Assembly: GCF_000332815.1 (NCBI RefSeq)
Contig: NZ_AOFD01000012.1
Location: 1 to 64,000, forward strand
Reading direction: 5' to 3'
DNA: 64,000 nucleotides
From: Arthrobacter nitrophenolicus
GTDB taxonomy: Bacteria; Actinomycetota; Actinomycetes; Actinomycetales; Micrococcaceae
The first letter of the stretch is position 1. Every line of letters begins with the position of its first letter. A program made the translations under genes and the position numbers. Of the stretch, positions 28,935 through 36,784 are shown piece after piece. The notes below the pieces were generated by a model, which made no database searches, was not told where the DNA came from, and was given only the letters and a program-made list of their open reading frames with translations.

Positions 28935-29183
28935 CTACCTGCGTTCGGGGAGCTTCCGGCGCAAACGGATCATGCCGTAGAGCGCCAGGAGTGTGGCCAG
29001 CAGCCCCAGGGCCCAGCCGAGCGCAGGCTGCGCAGTCACTTCCATCCAGACCGTGACCACCAGCAGGACCAGGGCCCAAAAGCCAAGGAATCCGATGATG
29101 ATGTCAAAGTCCTCGCCGGACCGGACGCGCCTGCGGTCGCTTCCCGCCCCCGTGGAGCGGGAGCGGGAAGCATCGCGGGTCAC
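28935..29183 (-). CDS. small two-helix membrane protein in sugar ABC operon
   Basis: This 82-residue protein has a basic N terminus (about 24 residues) and two membrane helices (IIIGFLGFWALVLLVVTVW and LGWALGLLATLLALYGMI), then the basic tail RLRRKLPERR. Its GTG start overlaps the permease stop codon by 4 nt, so it is translated with the transporter. No family is recognised. An accessory or stabilising role for the transporter is a guess from coupling. Confidence 0.75.
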   Translation of the reverse strand: MTRDASRSRSTGAGSDRRRVRSGEDFDIIIGFLGFWALVLLVVTVWMEVTAQPALGWALGLLATLLALYGMIRLRRKLPERR

Positions 29184-30075
29184 TTGACTGCACCCGCAGT
29201 CAGGCCGGCCACGATCTTGCGCTGGAACACAAGCACCAGGATCACCAGCGGAATGGTGACGATGGTGCCCGCGGCCATGATCGCGGTGTACGGAATCTGG
29301 TTGGGCTGCGCGCCGGCAAAGCTGGCGATGGCAACCGTCACCGGTTTCGTGGCCTCATTGGAGAGCTGGCTGGCGATCAGGAACTCATTCCAGGAGGAGA
29401 TGAAAGCAAGGATGGCGGTGGTGAAGATGGCCGGTGCGGCCAGCGGCATGATCACCTTCCGGAACGCCTGCCCCTGGGTGCAGCCATCGACGCGCGCTGA
29501 TTCTTCAAGCTCCCACGGCATCTCGCGGAAGAAGGAGGTCAGCGTGTAGACCGTCAGCGGCAGGACGAAGGAGATGTTCGGGATGATCAGCGCCTGGTAG
29601 GTGCCCATCCAGCCGATGTTGGTGAACAGCTGGAACAGCGGGGTGATAAGGCAACGCCCGGGAACATGGACGCGCCCAGGATGAAGCCCAGCACCAGGTA
29701 CTTGAACCGGAAGTTCAGGCGTGCAAGGGCGTACGCCGCGAACACGCCGATGATCAGCGAAACCACGGTGACGGTCACACCGATGATGATGCTGTTCAGC
29801 AGTGCTTGGCCGAACTTGTTGCCGAACGAGGTGTCGAACGCCGTGATGAAGTTGTCAAGCGTCACGTGCGTGGGCCAGGGCGTGGTGTCGTAGGTGAACC
29901 CGACTTCACGGAAGGCCGTTACGACCATCCAGTACGCCGGCGCAAGGCACCAGATCAGGATGACGGCAGCGCTGATGTAGGTCCGGACGCTCGCCCATTT
30001 TTCCCGGTTCTGCGAAGCCTTGCGGCCCTTGTCCTGCTGCGCCCGTAAATTGGCGGAAGCGGCTGTGGTTGTCAT
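29180..30075 (-). pseudogene. carbohydrate ABC transporter permease (MalG-type), frameshifted
   Basis: The repaired protein is about 298 aa, with six membrane helices and the EAA loop EESARVDGCTQGQAFRKVIMP that docks on the ATPase. The frame breaks near 29652: ASMFPGVAL ends one frame and ITPLFQLFTN continues in the next, explained by one missing base. Start and stop overlap its neighbours by 4 nt on each side. It forms the channel with the MalF-type permease encoded upstream. No ATPase gene lies here, so a shared MsiK-like ATPase elsewhere must power it. Confidence 0.87.
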
Positions 30076-31109
30076 TTCTTCCCCTTACCGGTGGCTCCGC
30101 TTTGTTCCACAACATTCGCGCCAAGGAAGCGGACAAAGATGAACGCCACCAGGAAGATGATCAGGAACGTGATGGTGGAGAGCGCGGCCGCAGAGTTGAA
30201 GCCTTGCCTGATCTGGTTGATCACCAGGATGGACAGCGTGGTGGTGTTGTTCGCACCACCGGTCAGGATGTACGGAAGGTCGAACATCCTGAGGGCATCC
30301 AGGGTGCGGAACAGGATGGCAACCATCAGCGCCGGCTTCACCAGCGGCAAAGTGATCAGGCGGAAGCGCTGCCAAGCACTGGCACCGTCAACCTTTGATG
30401 CCTCGTAGACCTCTGCGGGGATCATTTGCAGGCCGGCAAGGATCAGGAGCGCCATGAACGGCGTGGTCTTCCAGGTATCGGCAATAATCACTGCCCACTT
30501 GGCCGGCCATTCGCTGCCGGTCCAGAGGATGGAGGCGTTGAACAGCTTGTTGATGATGCCGTTGAAGTCGAACATGAACAGCCACAGCTGGGCGGTGACG
30601 GCGGTGGGGATGGCCCACGGCACCAGCACGGCCGCACGGACCAGGCTGCGGCCCTTGAAGGTGCGTGCCATGATCATGGCCATCCAGAAACCGAGGACGG
30701 TTTCGAAGGCTACGGTGATCACCGTGAAGAGGAAGGTGGTGCCCGTGGCGGTCCAGAACTGGCCGCCCAGGGTGCCCGGCGGGCAGGCGACGGTGCCGCC
30801 GCCCGGTGCTGCACACTGCTGTCCAAGCCAGTTCACGTAGTTCTGGATACCGGCCGGTCCGCCTGCGGTGAAGAGGCCGGTGGCAGGGTCCAGTCCCGCG
30901 TCCTTCTGGAAGGACATCACGATGGCGCTGATGATCGGGTAAACGATCACGATGCCCAGGGCGATGATGGTGGGTGCCAGCAGCCAGGAGGCCCATTTGC
31001 CCTGGCTGAGGATGGCGTTGTCTTCGCCTACGCCCTTGGGACCGTGATGTACATCGGGCGCGCCCGACGCCGGCTTCTTGACCGGCGTCGGGCCCAATTC
31101 GGTTGCCAT
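30072..31109 (-). CDS. carbohydrate ABC transporter permease (MalF-type)
   Basis: This 345-residue inner-membrane permease has six or seven helices and the cytoplasmic EAA loop (EVYEASKVDGASAWQRFRLITLP). A large loop follows the first helix, containing paired cysteines (QQCAAPGGGTVACPPG) as in MalF-like subunits. It lies 3 nt after the binding-protein gene and overlaps the MalG-type gene by 4 nt. With those it forms a CUT1-class importer for an oligosaccharide, probably an alpha-glucoside given the neighbouring GH13 enzyme. Confidence 0.93.
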   Translation of the reverse strand: MATELGPTPVKKPASGAPDVHHGPKGVGEDNAILSQGKWASWLLAPTIIALGIVIVYPIISAIVMSFQKDAGLDPATGLFTAGGPAGIQNYVNWLGQQCAAPGGGTVACPPGTLGGQFWTATGTTFLFTVITVAFETVLGFWMAMIMARTFKGRSLVRAAVLVPWAIPTAVTAQLWLFMFDFNGIINKLFNASILWTGSEWPAKWAVIIADTWKTTPFMALLILAGLQMIPAEVYEASKVDGASAWQRFRLITLPLVKPALMVAILFRTLDALRMFDLPYILTGGANNTTTLSILVINQIRQGFNSAAALSTITFLIIFLVAFIFVRFLGANVVEQSGATGKGKK

Positions 31110-31112
31110 GAT

Positions 31113-32402
31113 TTACTGCGATCCTGCGCCAGCGGACTCGATGGACTTCTGCATGTCGGACAGTGCGTCCTTGGCGGGCTTTTCACCCTTCAGGGCCGCG
31201 TAGGCATTCTCCTGGATTGCCTGGGTGACTGCAGGGTAGAACGGGGTGACCGGACGGGGCACAGCGTTCTCGATGGAGGTCTTCAGGACCGGCAGGTACG
31301 GAAGCTTGGCGACCAGTTCCTGGTCCTCGTACAGGGAGCCGAAGACAGGAGCCAGGGAACCCTGGGTTGCAAAGAACTTCTGCTGCTCTTCCTCGATCAG
31401 GAACTTCACGAAGTCCAGGGCCGTGGCCTTGTGGTCCGAGTAGACGCTGATGGCGGCGCTGTGGCCACCCAGGGACGAAGCGCCCGGGCCGTCCTTGCCG
31501 GGGAGGGCAGTCATTCCCAGCTTGTCCTTAACCTGGGAGGAGCCTTCGGTGGTGGCCAGGTTGTAGACGTAAGGCCAGTTGCGGAGGAACAGCAGCTTGC
31601 CTTCCTGGAAAGCGCGGCGGCTTTCCTCTTCCTGGTAGGTGATGGCCTCAGCAGGGATGTTCCCGTTCTTGAAGGCCTCGATCAGGTTGTTCAGGCCTTC
31701 CTCGGCCTCGGGGGTGTTCAGGTTCGGCTTGCCCTCGTCGTTAAGGACGGAACCGCCGGCTGAGTTGATGGCTTCGGAAGCATTGACCGTCAGGCCTTCA
31801 TACTGCTTGAACTGGCCGGAGTAGCAGCCCATGTTGTTGGCCTCGGCGATGGAGCACATCTCCATCATTTCGTCCCAGGTCTTGGGCGGCTCGGGAACCA
31901 GGTCCTTGCGGTAGTAGAGGATGCCGCCGTCGGAGGAAACCGGGGCTGCATACAGGGTCCCCTTGTAGGAACCAGCCTCAACCGTGGGCTCAAGCATGCC
32001 CGTGGTTTCGATCGCCATCTTGTCCTTGAGCGGCTGCAGCCAGCCCTTTGCGGCGAATTCGGCAGTCCAGACGACGTCCACGCTTGCGACGTCATAGTCG
32101 GCATTCTTGGCCTGGAAGTTCTGCACCAGGTCATCGTGCTGCTGGTCAGCCTGGTCAGTCTGCTCCTTGAACGTGACTTTCTCGTCCGGGTGCGCAGCGT
32201 TCCACTTCTCGATCAGCGGACGGACCACGTTGCTGTTGTCTTTGCCCTGCACGTAGGTAATGGGACCCCGGCTGTCAAGGTTTGCCTCGGCGTCGCCGCC
32301 GCCACCGCCCGTGGTTCCGCCGCCACCGCCCGCACATGCGGACAGGGACAGGGCCAGGACGCCGGCAGTGGCGACCGGAAGAAGGAATCTAGGGGTTTTC
32401 AT
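31113..32402 (-). CDS. ABC transporter sugar-binding lipoprotein
   Basis: This 429-residue extracellular solute-binding protein has a lipoprotein signal (ALSLSACAGG, lipobox LSAC with Cys at about 23) and a Gly-rich linker. The body has the family-1 pattern (NVVRPLIEKWNAAHPDEKVTF, then YDVASVDVVWTAEFAAKGWLQ). It captures the sugar outside the membrane and delivers it to the two permeases encoded next. It is first in the operon, under a promoter whose -35 overlaps a LacI-type operator. Confidence 0.95.
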   Translation of the reverse strand: MKTPRFLLPVATAGVLALSLSACAGGGGGTTGGGGGDAEANLDSRGPITYVQGKDNSNVVRPLIEKWNAAHPDEKVTFKEQTDQADQQHDDLVQNFQAKNADYDVASVDVVWTAEFAAKGWLQPLKDKMAIETTGMLEPTVEAGSYKGTLYAAPVSSDGGILYYRKDLVPEPPKTWDEMMEMCSIAEANNMGCYSGQFKQYEGLTVNASEAINSAGGSVLNDEGKPNLNTPEAEEGLNNLIEAFKNGNIPAEAITYQEEESRRAFQEGKLLFLRNWPYVYNLATTEGSSQVKDKLGMTALPGKDGPGASSLGGHSAAISVYSDHKATALDFVKFLIEEEQQKFFATQGSLAPVFGSLYEDQELVAKLPYLPVLKTSIENAVPRPVTPFYPAVTQAIQENAYAALKGEKPAKDALSDMQKSIESAGAGSQ

Positions 32403-32438
32403 TAGCTTGAAGCTCCTCGCTGAGTGACAAGTAAGTCG

Positions 32439-32453
32439 ACAGTGCGCTTGCTA
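32439..32453. promoter_or_regulatory. degenerate second LacI-type site
   Basis: Read on the minus strand, TAGCAAGCGCACTGT shares the AGCAAGCG core of the main operator but lacks the matching second arm. It lies between the promoter and start codon of the binding-protein gene and might be an auxiliary site. Confidence 0.3.
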
Positions 32454-32460
32454 GGTGAGG

Positions 32461-32490
32461 TTGATGTGGTGACTGTCACACTAGTAATGT
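32461..32490 (+). promoter_or_regulatory. candidate promoter of GH13 glucosidase gene
   Basis: TTGATG (32461-32466) and TAATGT (32485-32490) are 18 bp apart on the plus strand. The LacI-type operator lies just downstream of the predicted transcription start. Confidence 0.45.
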
Positions 32491-32507
32491 TGCTGCGTGC
32501 AATGCAA
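32478..32507 (-). promoter_or_regulatory. candidate promoter of sugar ABC operon
   Basis: On the minus strand TTGCAT (32502-32507) and TAGTGT (32478-32483) are 18 bp apart. The -35 hexamer lies within the LacI-type operator, so bound repressor would block RNA polymerase. Confidence 0.5.
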
Positions 32508-32516
32508 GCGTTTACA
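32503..32516. promoter_or_regulatory. LacI-type operator in divergent region
   Basis: TGCAAGCGTTTACA has the CG-centred near-palindrome typical of LacI/GalR sites. It is placed to control both the ABC operon and the glucosidase gene. A near-identical copy lies at 38641-38654 upstream of levansucrase. Confidence 0.65.
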
Positions 32517-32542
32517 TCAAAAAGTTACCTAAGGGGAACCAA

Positions 32543-34332
32543 ATGTCCAACCAGGCCGTTCCCGCTTCCGGCCAGGCCCGGCCGGAGTGGTGGGCAGACG
32601 CCGTCGTCTACCAGATCTACCGCGTTCCTTCGCTGACGGAAACGGGGACGGCATGGGTGACCTGCGCGGTGTGACGGAACGCCTGCCTTATCTCGAGAAG
32701 TTGGGAGTGGACGCCGTCTGGCTCTCCCCCTTCTATAAGTCGCCGCAGGCCGACGGCGGGTACGACGTTGCGGACTACCGTCAGGTGGACCCGCTCTTCG
32801 GGTCCCTCGACGACTTCGATGCAATGTTGCAGGATGCTCACAGCCGGGGCCTGAAGGTCATCGTGGACCTGGTTCCCAACCACACCTCCGATGAGCATGC
32901 CTGGTTTCAGGCTGCCCTCAGGGCTGCGCCCGGCTCCCCCGAACGGGACCGTTACATCTTCCGTCCCGGGAAGGACAGCGTGCCGGGGTCCGGGGACGGC
33001 AACCGGGCACCCAACAACTGGAAGTCGATCTTCGGCGGCCCGGCGTGGAGCCGGGTTGCGGGACCGGACGGTTCGCCCGGTGAATGGTACCTCCACCTGT
33101 TCGACACCAGGCAGCCCGACCTCAACTGGGAGAATCCCGAGGTCCACGAGGAGATGCGTTCCGTCCTCCGGTTCTGGCTGGACCGTGGCGTGGACGGTTT
33201 CAGGGTGGACGTTGCGCACGGCATGGTCAAGGAAAAGGGCCTTCCCGACTGGGACGGTGCGGCGTCCATGGTGGAAGGAACGCACAGCCTGGCGCTGCCG
33301 CCCGGTGACGCGCCGGGCGCACATACCGACGCCGAGGAACCGCACCGTGCCGTCTCCCCGGTCTACCCGCCGTCGCCCTTCTTCGACCAGGAGGGCGTGC
33401 ACGACATCTACCGGAACTGGCACCGGGTGCTGGCGGAGTACGGCAGCGACCGGATGATGGTGGCCGAAGCCTGGGTGGAACCGGCGGAACGGCTGGCCCG
33501 CTACGTGCGGCCGGACGAGATGCAGCAGGCTTTCAATTTCGATTTCCTGCTCGCGGGCTGGGATGCGGAGCGGATGGCGGCCGCCATCGACGCGTCCCTG
33601 GCAGCGGCCTCCTCAGTGGGGGCACCGTGCACCTGGGTGCTGAGCAACCATGACACCGTGCGGCATCCCACCCGGTTCGGGCTTTCCGACCCGACGACAT
33701 TTCCCAAGGGGCTGGCCGCGGATGATGAGCAGCCGGACTCCGCCCTGGGACTGGCCCGGGCCCGCGCCGCCACGCTGGTGTCCCTGGCGCTGCCGGGTTC
33801 TGCGTACTTGTACCAGGGCGAGGAACTGGGCCTTCCGGAACACGCCACTCTTCCGGCTGAAGCCCGGCAGGATCCCACCTTCTTCCGCACGAAGGGTGCC
33901 GAGATTGGCCGGGACGGCTGCCGGGTGCCGCTGCCCTGGGCCGCCGACCTGCCCGGTTACGGCTTCTCGTCCCGGCACAGCCAGGCACAGCCATGGCTGC
34001 CGCAGCCGGAGAGTTTCGGACCCCTTGCTGCAGACCAGCAGGAAGGAGAGGAGGGCTCCACCCTGGAGCTCTACAAAGCTGCCCTGGCCTTCCGCTCGGG
34101 GCGCAGGCTGGGCCTGGGCAGCCTGGAATGGGACGACCTCCATGCACCGGACGCCGGGGTGCTGGCGTTCCGCAACGGGGATGTCCTGGTCCTGGCGAAC
34201 ATGGGATTCGCGTCGGCTCCCATTCCCGCGGGATACAGGGTGGCTCTGGCCAGTGGACCTGTTCCCGCCGAAGAGCTGGCTGCGGTGCAGGAGGTACCGG
34301 TCGACTGTGCGGTCTACCTGGAGCGGGTATAG
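32543..34332 (+). pseudogene. GH13 alpha-glucosidase, frameshifted near start
   Basis: The repaired protein is about 596 aa and hydrolyses alpha-glucosidic bonds of small oligosaccharides. WWADAVVYQIY is in one frame and RSFADGNGDGMGDLRGV in the next; one missing C near 32621 restores YPRSFADG. Catalytic regions are intact: VDLVPNHTS, DGFRVDVAHGM (nucleophile Asp), MMVAEAWV (acid Glu) and SNHDTVRH (third Asp). There is no signal peptide, so it acts inside the cell on imported sugar. The ATG follows AAGGGGA. It is divergent from the ABC operon with a shared LacI-type operator. Confidence 0.9.
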
Positions 34333-34337
34333 GGCGG

Positions 34338-34948
34338 TCAGCGGACGCGCTCGGCACGGCCGAAGCGTGTCCGTGCCCCCGCACCAATGTGGATCAGGAC
34401 CGGCGTTTCCTTGCCGACTACCGCTTCGAGCGCAGCGAGCAGGCCGGCGATCTCTGCTGCCAGCAGGTGCGGCGCCACGCCCTGGCGCGGCAGCAGCCGG
34501 ACTTTCAGCGCGGGTGACCCCTTGACGTCATAGGTGGCTACCGTGGAACCGGCGAGGTCCGGCCGTCCCGCCAGTGCATGCTTGAGGGCCTGTTCCGCGA
34601 CTCCCCCGCCGATGCGGACGTCACCGGGAACATCGCCCGGATCGTATTCGGCGGCCAACAGGTTGGACCGGCCCTTGCCCTGCTGGGCAATCCAGGCCAC
34701 CATAAGCCCGATCAGCAGCAGAAGGACCAGGGCCACCACAATCCACAGCCAGCTTTCGGTGCGTCCCGGGAACCTGGTGGCGTTGAAGGCCTGGTTGATT
34801 CCGTCCCAGATCCCCGGGGACCAGGACTGCCACCAGGCACCCACGGGCGGGACGGTCGCCAGAAGCACCAGCAGGATGCCGGCGGCAAGGAGCATCAGCC
34901 CAAAACGGTGAGGAGGATCCGGTTGAGGAGGCTTGGTGTGCTGTTCAT
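34338..34948 (-). pseudogene. amaP: AmaP-like envelope stress membrane anchor, frameshifted
   Basis: The repaired protein is about 203 aa: MNSTPSLLNRILLTVLG in one frame joins LMLLAAGILLVLLATVPPV in the next if one base is restored near 34900. Two membrane helices (about 8-30 and 58-80) flank a loop with WQSWSPGIWDGIN, and a cytoplasmic Asp23-like tail follows (VRIGGGVAEQALKHALAG). AmaP anchors Asp23 at the membrane in staphylococci. The ATG overlaps the upstream DUF6286 stop by 4 nt, which supports the corrected start. It ends the Asp23 operon. Confidence 0.75.
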
Positions 34949-35601
34949 GCCCCGATCACTCCCGTTGGCGTTACATTGACCCGGGCTTCGGGTGACGGTT
35001 CCAGTTCCATTTGGTCCAGCTCATCCTGGACGGCGGCGAGGACTGTCCCCCCGTCCACCGGCACTCCGGACGTGGGCCTGACGTTCACCAGCACCTGGCG
35101 CTGGGAAACAACCACCATTACCTGCTCCGGGGTCACGTTCGCCGCCAGGCGGGCCCGGCGGGCAAGCGATGAGGCGATGACTTCATCGTCAACCACGACG
35201 GCGGGGCCACCGGAAGCCTGCCCGGCGCCAGCGAGGAGGTGGCGTGCCCGCCGTCCCGGAAGTATCCCGTTGAGCACGAAGATCAGGCCGGCCATCGCCA
35301 GGACCGCGCCGACAGCGCCCAGCAGCAGCGGCGGGATCCCGGCGGGGAGCTCCACGATGCGTTGCGCGGCAACCTGGGGCTCGATCAGCCAGGCAGGCTG
35401 GCCGATGGCATGAACCGCTGCTTCCAGGAGTCCGTAGGCCGCCAGCACCATGACCAGGACGGCAGCGACGATGGCCACCGCGGCACGCGAGGAGTGCGTT
35501 TCCCGGTACGCCACCCGGCGCATGTCCGGCCCCTGGCCTGCGGCACGGCGGTCCCCCTCGCGCCGCGACCGCCTGGCTCCGGCGTCCACCCTGCTGCTCA
35601 C
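34945..35601 (-). CDS. DUF6286 domain membrane protein
   Basis: This 218-residue protein has a basic, Arg-rich cytoplasmic N terminus (about 35 residues), two membrane helices (AAVAIVAAVLVMVLAAYGLL and LLLGAVGAVLAMAGLIFVLNG) and a C-terminal Asp23/AmaP-like alpha-beta domain (VDDEVIASSLARRARLAANV). This is the actinobacterial DUF6286 arrangement found beside Asp23 genes. Its GTG start overlaps the preceding gene's stop by 4 nt. Function is inferred from the operon: envelope or cell-wall stress response. Confidence 0.82.
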   Translation of the reverse strand: MSSRVDAGARRSRREGDRRAAGQGPDMRRVAYRETHSSRAAVAIVAAVLVMVLAAYGLLEAAVHAIGQPAWLIEPQVAAQRIVELPAGIPPLLLGAVGAVLAMAGLIFVLNGILPGRRARHLLAGAGQASGGPAVVVDDEVIASSLARRARLAANVTPEQVMVVVSQRQVLVNVRPTSGVPVDGGTVLAAVQDELDQMELEPSPEARVNVTPTGVIGA

Positions 35602-35978
35602 CGGACCCGGCCCCCTTCACTGATCCTTGCACCGCTGATGCGGATATCCACCCTGCTCAACCGGGCACCGCTGAGCTCCGTGACGGTTTCCAGGATGCGG
35701 GTTTTAGCCTCGACAGTCCGGTCCCAGATGGAACCGCCGAACCTCTCCACCCGCGTCGGATCCAAGACAACGCTCTTCAAAGGCGGGATGCTGATGGGCG
35801 TGACGAGGGACAAAGCCAGCAGGCCGTCGTCGTCCGTCCAGTCTGCCCGCACGTCCTGGGCGTCGACGTCGAACGCCGCAGCAGCCGCTGCCTTGGCAAG
35901 GCTTGTCAGCGCCTGCGTGCTGATGCGGTTATGGCCGCTGAGCGCCTGTCCCCGCAGCGCCGGGGCGGGCGTGCTCAT
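35598..35978 (-). CDS. Asp23/Gls24-related small protein
   Basis: This 126-residue soluble protein resembles a shortened Asp23/Gls24 domain: RISTQALTSLAKAAAAAAFDVD, then a beta strand LLALSLVTPISIPPL, and AKTRILETVTELSGARLSRVDIRISG at the end. The frame is open far upstream, but ATG 35978 overlaps the DUF2273 stop codon by 4 nt, matching the coupling used throughout this operon. It probably works with the larger Asp23 protein encoded at the head of the operon. Confidence 0.78.
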   Translation of the reverse strand: MSTPAPALRGQALSGHNRISTQALTSLAKAAAAAAFDVDAQDVRADWTDDDGLLALSLVTPISIPPLKSVVLDPTRVERFGGSIWDRTVEAKTRILETVTELSGARLSRVDIRISGARISEGGRVR

Positions 35979-36166
35979 GATGATGAGCGCCGGCCGATGA
36001 TGGCGTCCAGGACACCGCGGAGGTCCAGCTTCCCTTCGGCGGCGCGGCCCAGGAGTGCCCCAATGGCCATGAAGAGCAGGGCTACCAGGAACCCCCACAG
36101 CCCGAACTGGAGGGACATGAAGGCTACGAAGGCGCCCATGGCGGCGCCTGCCAGTGTCAGGTTCAC
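35975..36166 (-). CDS. DUF2273 family small membrane protein
   Basis: This 63-residue protein is almost entirely two membrane helices (MGAFVAFMSLQFGLWGFL and LVALLFMAIGALLGRAAEG) with a short basic tail (IIGRRSSS). It matches DUF2273, which regularly accompanies Asp23 and AmaP genes. The start is GTG 36166, overlapping the Asp23 stop by 4 nt. Confidence 0.87.
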   Translation of the reverse strand: MNLTLAGAAMGAFVAFMSLQFGLWGFLVALLFMAIGALLGRAAEGKLDLRGVLDAIIGRRSSS

Positions 36167-36624
36167 AGCAGTGCCTCCCTTTCAGGGGTTCCGGCGGCGG
36201 CCGGTTTAACGGGCGGCGGCACATAGACATCGGTGACTTCGACGTTCACCTCGATGACCTGGAGCCCCACCAGTTCCTCCACCGCCCGGTAGACGGCGGC
36301 GCGCACCTGGTTGGCAAGGGAATGCAAGGGCGTGCCGTAGCTCGCCACGAGGCTGATATCCACTGCGACCTGGGTTTCGCCCACTTCGGCGCGGACCCCG
36401 GCCGCATGGTCGGAGCTGCCGACGGCGTCGCGGATGGCCCCCAAGGCACGGGACGGTACCGATCCCAGGGAGTAGACGCCGGGAACGGCGCGGGCGGCGA
36501 TCCCGGCCACCTTGGCAACAGCGGTCTCGGAAATTACGGTCCGTCCCAATCCGGGCGCCGGGACAGGTACCGGCGCGGCACCGCTGCGGAAGCCCGGCTC
36601 GGGTTGTGGGTTCTGGTATTCCAT
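36163..36624 (-). CDS. Asp23/Gls24 family envelope stress protein
   Basis: This 153-residue protein has the full Asp23 domain: TVISETAVAKVAGIAARAVPGV, AEVGETQVAVDISLVASYG, ANQVRAAVYRAVEELVGL and VEVNVEVTDVYVPP. The N-terminal 25 residues are Pro-rich. Asp23 proteins polymerise under the membrane, tethered by AmaP, and respond to cell-wall stress. GGGGGAG lies 6 nt before the ATG. It heads a five-gene, fully overlapping operon. Confidence 0.93.
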   Translation of the reverse strand: MEYQNPQPEPGFRSGAAPVPVPAPGLGRTVISETAVAKVAGIAARAVPGVYSLGSVPSRALGAIRDAVGSSDHAAGVRAEVGETQVAVDISLVASYGTPLHSLANQVRAAVYRAVEELVGLQVIEVNVEVTDVYVPPPVKPAAAGTPEREALL

Positions 36625-36706
36625 CAGGCACTCCCCCTTCTGTTGATCCAACCCTATCCCTAGCCTGCGGTGCTGCGCTGTTAACTGAGGGGCAGTAGTT
36701 AAAGGG

Positions 36707-36744
36707 CCCAGGCGGGGATGCCCCCAAGAGCATCCCCGCCTGGG
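36707..36744 (-). terminator. terminator after levansucrase
   Basis: CCCAGGCGGGGATG and CATCCCCGCCTGGG form a perfect 14-bp stem with a 10-nt loop, 40 nt beyond the levansucrase stop codon. On the minus strand it is followed by CCCTTT. It also separates levansucrase from the Asp23 operon. Confidence 0.75.
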
Positions 36745-36784
36745 CGGTGCCGCTGCAGCAGCGGCGGTGCGGCTATGCCGCGGT

